From positions 1-29,454 of the forward strand of contig URBB01000007.1 of assembly GCA_900545835.1 (NCBI GenBank): a DNA stretch of 29,454 bases. Direction: 5' to 3'. This document shows, piece after piece, positions 24,237 to 29,454 of the stretch. This DNA is from an uncultured Collinsella sp. (lineage in GTDB: Bacteria > Actinomycetota > Coriobacteriia > Coriobacteriales > Coriobacteriaceae). Every line of letters begins with the position of its first letter. Positions within the stretch are counted from its first letter, which is position 1. The position numbers and the translations under genes were made by a program. A model generated the notes under the pieces. The model was not told where the DNA came from and did no database searches. It was given only the letters and a program-made list of their open reading frames with translations.

Positions 24237-24488
24237 CTAAACGGTCCGTTCCTCGACATAGAGGATCTCGTTTTGCGCCTCCAGGATTCGCGCGGCGTCG
24301 CCGATGCGCTCGGCGCACCTCTCGCTTATCGACCTCAGGGCCAGGACCCCCTCGACGTCGAGCAGGTCCAGCTGGTCGGCGTGCGCCAGGGACTCGAGCA
24401 GCTGGTCCAGGCCCCTCGCCAGCCTTCCTGCATCCGCCACCGCGTCAAGCAGCTCACGACGCTCGTCCTTCTCGTTGATATCCATCAT
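24237..24488 (-). CDS. Small helical unknown protein
   Basis: The product is 83 residues from the ATG at 24488, behind GGAGGACAGCCA; a second ATG follows directly. It is predicted as two or three amphipathic helices (RRELLDAVADAGRLARGLDQ, then VEGVLALRSISERCAERIGD, then AARILEAQNEILYVEE), acidic overall. I recognise no family. It is read against its neighbours and followed at once by a stem CTTCC/GGAAG (24221-24236). The much longer frame that contains it runs through non-coding DNA and the complement of the YraN-like gene, and is not real upstream of this start. Confidence 0.62.
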   Translation of the reverse strand: MMDINEKDERRELLDAVADAGRLARGLDQLLESLAHADQLDLLDVEGVLALRSISERCAERIGDAARILEAQNEILYVEERTV

Positions 24489-25028
24489 TGGCTGTCCTCC
24501 TTCTTCCGACGGACGTGTTGCGCAGCACCGTAGCCGTTCCGCATGGAGAACCATCTCGCCACCGCGATCCCGTGCGCATATTGGCCGCAAGCGGCGCGGG
24601 GAATGCCGTCCCGATGCGGACCACGGCACCGCGACTCGGGAACGCGCCGTCGTTCCCGCCGCGGCGTCGTCTCCAATCCCACGGGAGCCCAGCAACCGCC
24701 GACAGATCGCATCCCATGCCTGGAAGCCTCGGCGCCCATGCCTGATTCCATGCCGCACGCCTGCGCCCTTCCGATCCGAAACCCGCCCCGGCGTTCCTTG
24801 GACGCGCAGGGTCGCACGCCGGCAGGCGGCCCTCAAGGGCCGCGATACTTTTTCGGGTTCTTCGCTCCATGCGCTGCGCGCGCGAACAACGCGAAAAACT
24901 GCCGTCGGAATACTTCTATTTCCACGCCCGACTTCGCTTCCTCCCTTGCCGGCACGCCCGCGCCGCATGCGACTCACGCGACGCAAGGCACGCCACAGGG
25001 GCGGGCCTCCGAGTCTAAGGAGCAAGAC
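24489..25028. other. Gene-free stretch inside the element
   Basis: About 540 bases hold no gene I can support. Several frames stay open only because GC content is high, and none has a good ribosome site and plausible composition. A rightward terminator-like hairpin at 24826-24853 shows that something may be transcribed here, such as a small RNA or a long 3' tail of the integrase operon. The part after the hairpin is less GC-rich. Confidence 0.5.
24826..24853 (+). terminator. Terminator-like hairpin in a gene-free region
   Basis: GCGGCCCT (24826-24833) and AGGGCCGC (24836-24843) form a tight stem followed by GATACTTTTT. No rightward gene ends nearby; the closest is the MobC-like gene 670 bases back. 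Confidence 0.6.
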
Positions 25029-25400
25029 ATGAACGACATGAAGGAAAAGGCGATGGGCCCGGTCAGGACCTTCCTCGAGCGTAAGGGCTACGAGATCGTC
25101 GATGAGGCCTGGCAGGGGCCCGAGGGCATCGGCGGAATCGACCTCGTGGCGGTGGACGAGGACGGGACCCTGGTCTTCGTCGACGCCACGGTCCGGATCG
25201 GAACGGACGGCTTCCCCGAGGCCCACAGGGCGCGCGGGCTGCGCGAGGCGCTGGCGGCGACGTGGCTCGCCGGCAACGGCGACGACTACGCCGACACGCC
25301 GGTCCGCTTCGACGAGGTGGCGATGATGGTCGTCAAGGAAAACCGAGCGCTCCTGCGCCACCACATCAACTGCTTCGGCGAGATGGAGCCGCTCTCCTAG
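25029..25400 (+). CDS. YraN-like (UPF0102) protein with eroded nuclease site
   Basis: The product is 123 residues from the ATG at 25029, behind AAGGAG. The layout FLERKGYEIVDEAW, then GGIDLVAVDEDGTLVFVDATVR, given here as GGIDLVAVDEDG (near 36-47) and TLVFVDATVR, then EAHRARGLREALAATWLA, follows YraN, a restriction-endonuclease-like fold. In YraN the active-site residues come from GEIDL and FVEVK. Here GEID is GGID and the E-x-K is D-A-T, so the catalytic Glu and Lys are lost while the Asp remains. The protein is probably a non-cutting DNA-binding or structural member. A strong terminator follows, and a 42-bp palindrome separates it from parA. Confidence 0.72.
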   Translation: MNDMKEKAMGPVRTFLERKGYEIVDEAWQGPEGIGGIDLVAVDEDGTLVFVDATVRIGTDGFPEAHRARGLREALAATWLAGNGDDYADTPVRFDEVAMMVVKENRALLRHHINCFGEMEPLS

Positions 25401-25408
25401 GCGGCGCG

Positions 25409-25437
25409 CCCGGCCCCGGGCTCCCGGGGCCGGGTTT
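25409..25437 (+). terminator. GC-rich terminator after the YraN-like gene
   Basis: CCCGGCCCCGG (25409-25419) pairs perfectly with CCGGGGCCGGG (25424-25434) and is followed by TTT. It isolates the upstream gene from the parA promoter. Confidence 0.75.
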
Positions 25438-25453
25438 CCCCGAATCCACCCCT

Positions 25454-25495
25454 TGTACCACGAAAGCGTACATATCCGTACGTTTTCGTGGTACA
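25454..25495. promoter_or_regulatory. 42-bp near-perfect palindrome containing operator S4, parA promoter
   Basis: The arms 25454-25471 and 25478-25495 match at 17 of 18 positions. The centre contains S4 (25467-25482), CGTACATATCCGTACG, whose reverse complement fits the S1-S3 consensus. A TACACT box (25492-25497) with TACATA 17 bases upstream could be the promoter, overlapping the operator. Confidence 0.75.
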
Positions 25496-25503
25496 CTCCG
25501 CTT

Positions 25504-25534
25504 GTCGGACAAATCCGTACGGTTTTGTCCCGAC
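25504..25534. promoter_or_regulatory. Second palindrome before parA, CCGTACGG centre
   Basis: GTCGGACAAA and TTTGTCCCGAC pair with one bulge and one mismatch around CCGTACGG (25515-25522). It shares TCCGTACG-K-TTT with the 42-bp palindrome. It lies near the predicted start of the parA transcript, so it could be an operator, a partition site or a leader hairpin. Confidence 0.6.
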
Positions 25535-25603
25535 GCTCCGAGACTCGGGGCGCGCCGGACCGGATGCGCCGAGGCGCGCCCCACGCTAGAGAGGACGCGA
25601 CCC

Positions 25604-26368
25604 ATGCGCACGATAGCCATTTCCAACTACAAGGGCGGCGTCGGCAAGACGACGACCGCCGTGAACCTGGCGGCGATCTTCGCCGCCCGGGGCCTTCGGA
25701 CCCTGCTTGTCGACCTCGACCCGCAGGCGTCTGCCACAGACTTCTTCGGCCTCTACGACCGGGCCGTCTCCGAGCGGCGCACGTCGGTCGAGCTGCTCTA
25801 CGGCGGCGCGCCCGTGGAGGAGGTCGCCTACGCTGCCGGGGAGAACCTCGACGTGGTGGCCTCGACCATCGACCTCGTCGACCAGAACGAGATGCTCCTG
25901 CGCGAGCAGCGACTCAAGTTCGCCCTCGACGACGCCTCGGGCTCCTACGACGTCTGCCTCATCGACTGCAGTCCCGTGATGCGCAGGCTCGCCTTCAACG
26001 CCTACCTCGCCGCGGCGGAGGGCGGCATGGTCGTCATCCCCGTGAAGCTCGACTCCACCGTGATGCGCGGCACGGCGCTCACCGTCGAGGCGACGCGCTC
26101 CATCGCCGACGCTCTGCGCATGCCCACGCCCCGCTGGAAGATACTGCGCACCTGCGTGCCCGGCCGCATGACCAACGCCGAGGCCACGGGCGCGGCCGTG
26201 CTCGACGGGTTCTTCCCGGACGAGCAGTTCGAGACGGTCATCCACGCGAGCAGCAAGGTCTGCGAGGGCAGCTGGCAGTGGAAGCCGGTGGCCGCCTTCG
26301 AGCCGGGGAGCCGCCCCGCGCGCGACTACAAGGCGCTCGCAGACGAGGTGTGCCGTGAACTCGCCTAG
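25604..26368 (+). CDS. parA: ParA-family ATPase
   Basis: The product is 254 residues from the ATG at 25604, behind GAGAGGA. Deviant Walker A KGGVGKTTT is at 10-18, Walker A' VDLDPQAS at 36-43, and Walker B CLIDCSP near 124-130. It is a short ParA/Soj type without an N-terminal DNA-binding domain, so autoregulation must come from another protein, perhaps ParB or the element's repressor. The downstream parB overlaps its end by 14 bases. On integrative elements such pairs stabilise the excised circle during transfer. Two palindromes directly upstream are candidate centromere or operator sites. Confidence 0.93.
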   Translation: MRTIAISNYKGGVGKTTTAVNLAAIFAARGLRTLLVDLDPQASATDFFGLYDRAVSERRTSVELLYGGAPVEEVAYAAGENLDVVASTIDLVDQNEMLLREQRLKFALDDASGSYDVCLIDCSPVMRRLAFNAYLAAAEGGMVVIPVKLDSTVMRGTALTVEATRSIADALRMPTPRWKILRTCVPGRMTNAEATGAAVLDGFFPDEQFETVIHASSKVCEGSWQWKPVAAFEPGSRPARDYKALADEVCRELA

Positions 26369-27311
26369 GCAGGTGGCCGCGGGCTTCACCATCACGGGGC
26401 TTCTCGACGGCGCGTCGCGCACCCGCGGGCGCTACCCGGTGTCCGAGATCGCGGTGGCCGACATCGCCGACCACCCGGCGAACGCCGCGTACTCTATGGA
26501 CCCTGCTGGGATAGCTGAGCTCGCCGAGTCCATACGCGAGGACGGCCTCACCGACCTGCCGCTCGTGCGAAAGGTCGGCGACGGCTCGTGGCAGATGGTC
26601 TCCGGGCATCGGCGCAAGGCCGCCTACGCGCTGCTCGCGAAGGACGACCCCGCTTACGAGAGGATGCCCTGCCGCGTGATAGAGGGCATCGACGACGAGC
26701 GGGCGGTGACGCTGCTCCACGCAGCGAACTACTTCACCCGCGCGCTCACCGTGACCGAGCGCGCCGCCGCGACCGAGGCGCTCAGGGGCGACGCCGTGCG
26801 CCTGCGCTCCGAGGACCCCTCGCTCTCCGGCATGCGCGTCGACGACGTGAAGGCCGCCATCATCGAGCGGCAGACGGGCCGCAAGGTCTCCGGCAAGACC
26901 ATTGCGCGTGAGGAGAGGCTGGCCCGCCGGATTGCCGAGGACCTCTCGCCCGAGTGGGCCGCCGAGGCCGATCGCGGCAACCTCAGCGCCGAGGCGGTGC
27001 GCTCGCTCGCGGGCATGCCGAAGGAGCGCCAGGCGGAGATGCACGCCGCAATGGAGCCCTGGCGGCGCACCAAGCGGGAGCTCTCCGACTACGTGAGGAG
27101 CGAGAGCAAAACGCAGGCCGGCCCCGACGGGCGCATCTCCAAGGCAGCGAGGCTCGTCGCCGATTTCCTCGAGAGCCCGCCCGAGAGCCCGAGCGCGGCC
27201 GACCTCTCGCTGCTGCGTGAAATGGCGCTCATGACCGCGCCGTACGCGGAGGCGGGCACCGATGCCCGAAAGCGTCGCAGAAGGGCCTCAGGCCCGAAAT
27301 CCAGCAAGTAG
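26355..27311 (+). CDS. parB: ParB-family partition protein
   Basis: The product is 318 residues from the GTG at 26355, which overlaps parA by 14 bases and has GAGG seven bases upstream. The ParB/Srx nucleotide-binding domain covers about 25-130, with the characteristic SGHRRKAAYALL (83-94). A helix-rich DNA-binding part follows (LTVTERAAATEALRGDA, then SGKTIAREERLARRIAEDLS). The C-terminus is a basic tail ending KRRRRASGPKSSK. Its centromere is unknown; the palindromes at 25454-25534 are the nearest candidates. Coupling with parA is clear from the overlap. It would act as CTP-dependent clamp or regulator by family knowledge, which is not tested here. Confidence 0.9.
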   Translation: MNSPRQVAAGFTITGLLDGASRTRGRYPVSEIAVADIADHPANAAYSMDPAGIAELAESIREDGLTDLPLVRKVGDGSWQMVSGHRRKAAYALLAKDDPAYERMPCRVIEGIDDERAVTLLHAANYFTRALTVTERAAATEALRGDAVRLRSEDPSLSGMRVDDVKAAIIERQTGRKVSGKTIAREERLARRIAEDLSPEWAAEADRGNLSAEAVRSLAGMPKERQAEMHAAMEPWRRTKRELSDYVRSESKTQAGPDGRISKAARLVADFLESPPESPSAADLSLLREMALMTAPYAEAGTDARKRRRRASGPKSSK

Positions 27312-27312
27312 C

Positions 27313-27503
27313 CTATGGCGTCCGACACTTCGGTCGGGCGTCCATAGCACTTGGGGACCGGGCGGCCTCGGACCCGTCATGCCGCGGGCCGTTTAAGAGC
27401 CCGCTTTCGCGAGGCCCGGTCCCAGAGGCGGCGCCCGAGCCGGGCCGCCGCCTGCGGGGGATCCCCCGCGCCCCTAGAGAAACGCGCCCGCCGCACGGCG
27501 GGC
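27313..27503 (+). promoter_or_regulatory. Hairpin cluster upstream of mobC, candidate oriT
   Basis: Five inverted repeats lie end to end: 27313-27347 (14 pairs, one bulge), 27354-27423 (14 pairs with a bulge, enclosing GCGGGC/GCCCGC), 27427-27452, 27454-27469 (perfect 16-base palindrome centred on GATC), and 27486-27503 (8 pairs). This directly precedes mobC and the relaxase, the common location of oriT. The second hairpin may also terminate the parAB transcript. Confidence 0.55.
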
Positions 27504-27522
27504 CCGAGGAAAGGAATCCGCC

Positions 27523-27969
27523 ATGAAAGAGGAAGCCGACGCCGCCAAAGGCAAGGAGCGTCGAGTCACGTTCCGCATGGAGGGAAGCGACTACGACGCG
27601 CTTTGCGAGCGGTGCGAGCGCGCCGGCCTCAGCAAGTCGGAGTACCTGCGCTACCTCGTTCGCATACCGCTGTCGACGGATGCCAACGCGGGAGACGAGC
27701 ACCGCATACTCGTGGACCGCAGGGCCCTTTGGTCGATGTCTCGGGAGCTCACGAAGTGGGGCTACCACTACAACCAGGCAGTGCACGCGATGAACCTCAT
27801 CAACTTCCACGCCCGCCACGGGCACGTCGACCGGGACCTCGTCGCGGAGAGCATCCCAACGATCGAGCACGAGCTCGCCGACGTGAACGGCGCGGCCCGC
27901 GAGATGGCGGCCGAGCTCGGGCGCATCGGCGCCGACTCGCTCGTGGAGGGCTCGCCATGCCGATCCTGA
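27523..27969 (+). CDS. mobC: MobC relaxosome accessory protein
   Basis: The product is 148 residues behind AAAGGAA. The N-terminal ribbon-helix-helix is RRVTFRMEGSDYDALCERCE followed by RAGLSKSEYLRYLVR (about 13-47). Next comes the MobC family core, with LTKWGYHYNQAVHAMNLI near residues 79-96 and a helical C-terminus (ELADVNGAAREMAAELGRIG). It binds oriT and helps the relaxase load. It overlaps the relaxase by 13 bases, so translation is coupled. It is more typical of the family than the ribbon-helix-helix protein at 23728. Confidence 0.85.
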   Translation: MKEEADAAKGKERRVTFRMEGSDYDALCERCERAGLSKSEYLRYLVRIPLSTDANAGDEHRILVDRRALWSMSRELTKWGYHYNQAVHAMNLINFHARHGHVDRDLVAESIPTIEHELADVNGAAREMAAELGRIGADSLVEGSPCRS

Positions 27970-29228
27970 AGCCGATAAGCGGCCACGGCTCGACGGGTGG
28001 CATCCGCCGCTACCTCGAGAAGGGAGGCCGCGCCCTGGCGCGAGACCTGTTCAACCTGAGCTACGACGAGCGCGACGCCGGCGCTCTGGGAGAAGCCGCC
28101 AAGGAGGCCTGCGCCTGGGACGCCGAGATGGACGCCACGCGCGCCGCGTTCGGCACGGACGCCTCATGGAGGGGCAAGCCCGCGCGCACGTTCAAGCACT
28201 TCGTGCTCTCGCCGGACCCCGGTGACGACATCGACCTGGCCGCTCTGCGGGAGCTCGCGTGCTCGTGGGCGCTCAAGCACTTCGGCGACCACGAGATCGC
28301 CATCGTCTACCACGACGACAACGCCCGCGGCATACCGCACGCGCACATCGTCGTGAACAACGCGAACCTCCGTACCGGCTACCGCATGCAGACCCAGCAC
28401 CCGGAGGACCTCAACCGAGACCTGCAGGACATGGCGCGAGCGCGCGGGCTGTCCGGGCTCTCCAACGACAGGTCGCCCGTATCGCCCTCGAGGGCACGCG
28501 GGCGGGCCGGCGCGGGCGGGCCCAGGAGCCGCAGGAACGTCTACCTTGGAAGGGCCGAGAAGGAGATCATGCGCTCGGGCGGCTACTCGTGGGTCGGCGA
28601 CATCCGCGCCCGCGTCGCACTCGCCAAGACCACGGCGCGCGACGAGGCGGAGTTCCTCGGCATCCTCGACGCCCTGGGCGTGCACGTCGCCGACAACTCG
28701 GCCAAGGCGCGGCGGGACGACTGGGTGTTCAGCCTTGTCGAGGAGCCGTCCAAGAGGGTTAGCGGCGAGCGTCTTGGGTTCGTCTACGGCAAGGAGATGC
28801 TCCGCCGGCGCTTCGAGCGCGAGGGCGCCTACCGTCCCACGGACGCGAGCACCGCGCGCATTCGCGAGGCCGCTGAGCGCGCCCTCGAGCTCAACGACCT
28901 CTCGGAGCTGAGCAAGCTCTCCTCGGCGCTCGAGACCTGTGCGAAGTTCGACGTCGAGTCCATCGAGGAGTTCGGGCTCAGGATGGCGACGCTGGAGCGC
29001 CGCGGCCAGGCGGGCGGCGAGGGGTACCGCCGCCTCGAGGCTGCGCGCGATTACATGGCGATGAACGGGCTCATGCCGCTCAAGACCCGCTACGGGGACG
29101 ATCGCGGGCGCGGCGCTGCCGAAGGAAACTCTCGCGACGGCCGTCGCGAGGACGAGCAACAGCGAATCCTCGCCGCCGAGCGGCAGCGGGCTCAGCAGGA
29201 CCAGCGCAGGGAGAGGGGCCGGAGATGA
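27957..29228 (+). CDS. MobA/VirD2-type relaxase
   Basis: The product is 423 residues from the ATG at 27957 (GTGGAGGG upstream), within the end of mobC. It nicks oriT and pilots the strand during transfer. The likely nucleophile is Tyr19 (GGIRRYLEKGG). The metal-binding histidines are H81 (FKHFVLSPDP) and H128/H130 (GIPHAHIVVNNANL), as in the PF03432 relaxase family. The remaining 250 residues are basic and helical and end in a Gln/Arg-rich coiled tail. No helicase or primase domain is visible. Together with mobC and the hairpin cluster it forms a complete mobilisation unit. The MOB class (P-like) is inferred from motif layout. Confidence 0.92.
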   Translation: MPILKPISGHGSTGGIRRYLEKGGRALARDLFNLSYDERDAGALGEAAKEACAWDAEMDATRAAFGTDASWRGKPARTFKHFVLSPDPGDDIDLAALRELACSWALKHFGDHEIAIVYHDDNARGIPHAHIVVNNANLRTGYRMQTQHPEDLNRDLQDMARARGLSGLSNDRSPVSPSRARGRAGAGGPRSRRNVYLGRAEKEIMRSGGYSWVGDIRARVALAKTTARDEAEFLGILDALGVHVADNSAKARRDDWVFSLVEEPSKRVSGERLGFVYGKEMLRRRFEREGAYRPTDASTARIREAAERALELNDLSELSKLSSALETCAKFDVESIEEFGLRMATLERRGQAGGEGYRRLEAARDYMAMNGLMPLKTRYGDDRGRGAAEGNSRDGRREDEQQRILAAERQRAQQDQRRERGRR

Positions 29229-29454
29229 TGGTGAGGATAGAGTATGAGGGCGGCAGGACGACGCTGTTCGACACGCTCTCGTTCACGGAGGGGTCGCCGT
29301 TCTCCGGCGCGAACATGCTCACGGAGTTCGAGCTCGAGATGCGCGAGGAGCCCGAGAAGGGGCTCTGGCTCACGGCGAACTGGCACCAGGTGCGCGACGA
29401 CTGGCGTGCCGACGCGCCCGCGGACGGCATCCCGGCCGCGCGCAGGTCCCGCGG
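29225..29454 (+). CDS. Start of an unknown element gene (cut by the window edge)
   Basis: The ATG at 29225 overlaps the relaxase TGA (ATGA), so translation is coupled. The visible 76 residues begin MMVRIEYEGGRTTLFDTLSF, are acidic and beta-rich with a Trp-rich patch (LWLTANWHQVRDDW), and have no membrane segment. I do not recognise it. It is probably a further gene of the mobilisation operon. The frame is open at the window end. Confidence 0.7.
   Translation, partial: MMVRIEYEGGRTTLFDTLSFTEGSPFSGANMLTEFELEMREEPEKGLWLTANWHQVRDDWRADAPADGIPAARRSR

Larger units (their letters stand above)
21276..29454. mobile_element. Integrative mobilisable/conjugative element (partial) at guaA
   Basis: Integrase, xis-like protein, cI-like repressor, two relaxosome-type ribbon-helix-helix proteins, relaxase and ParA/ParB occur together directly after guaA, with visibly higher GC than the genes to the left. 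No essential chromosomal gene is seen after guaA. The left edge is inferred; the element continues past the right edge. Transfer (T4SS) genes are not seen, so it could be a mobilisable element or the left part of a full conjugative one. Confidence 0.85.

Noticed and set aside
24237..25496. A 419-codon leftward open frame
   Set aside because: Only its last 83 codons have a ribosome site and plausible protein composition. The rest is the complement of the YraN-like gene plus non-coding GC-rich DNA rich in Arg/Gly/Ala codons.

Overview
This window looks like chromosomal DNA of a high-GC gut Coriobacteriia, most likely Collinsella or a close relative. The pointers are strong AGGAGG ribosome binding sites, a MurT/GatD cell-wall system, tandem glycerol dehydrogenase genes, a PTS plus GH4 alpha-glucoside module, and GGGACAGGTACT-type intergenic hairpins. 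The taxon is inferred from style and gene content; no rRNA or tRNA is present to confirm it.

Layout of the chromosomal part (1-21275). The 3' end of an unrecognised gene (1-176) is followed by a leftward three-gene operon (4846 to 504): two helical-repeat (TPR-like) proteins and one continuous MurT-GatD fusion for lipid II amidation. Rightward genes then encode an iron-dependent alcohol dehydrogenase of the AdhE C-terminal type, a GldA-type glycerol dehydrogenase, a diverged GldA paralogue, and a protein with four 4Fe-4S-type cysteine motifs. Next is a sugar module. A GntR/UTRA regulator and a zinc alcohol dehydrogenase are read leftward. A PTS EIICB permease and a GH4 6-phospho-alpha-glucosidase are read rightward. 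Two copies of the same candidate operator (ACTTGTCTAGATA core) sit in the divergent promoter region. After that come ychF, a DUF1648 membrane protein, a cysteine-rich unknown protein divergent from a small XRE regulator across a 24-bp perfect palindrome, a candidate MITE-like element, a type I L-asparaginase, and guaA.

The accessory part (21276 to the right edge) looks like an integrative mobilisable or conjugative element inserted next to the 3' end of guaA. It starts with about 0.6 kb of non-coding DNA carrying eight copies of a GGGAGTAAA motif in both orientations. Then come an XRE repressor, a divergent xis-like/integrase/ribbon-helix-helix operon, a small leftward unknown gene, a YraN-like protein with an eroded active site, parA and parB, a hairpin-rich candidate oriT region, mobC, a relaxase, and the start of another unknown gene. 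The right end (attR) and any type IV secretion genes are outside the window.

The main regulatory inference is that one 16-bp operator (CGTAC-N6-GTACG) occurs three times in the repressor/integrase promoter region and once more, inside a 42-bp near-palindrome, upstream of parA. Its geometry resembles a lambda-like switch: in both divergent promoters an operator lies inside a 17-bp -35/-10 spacer. One repressor may therefore control both the excision module and the partition/mobilisation module. This and the GGGAGTAAA array are the strongest candidates for something undescribed.
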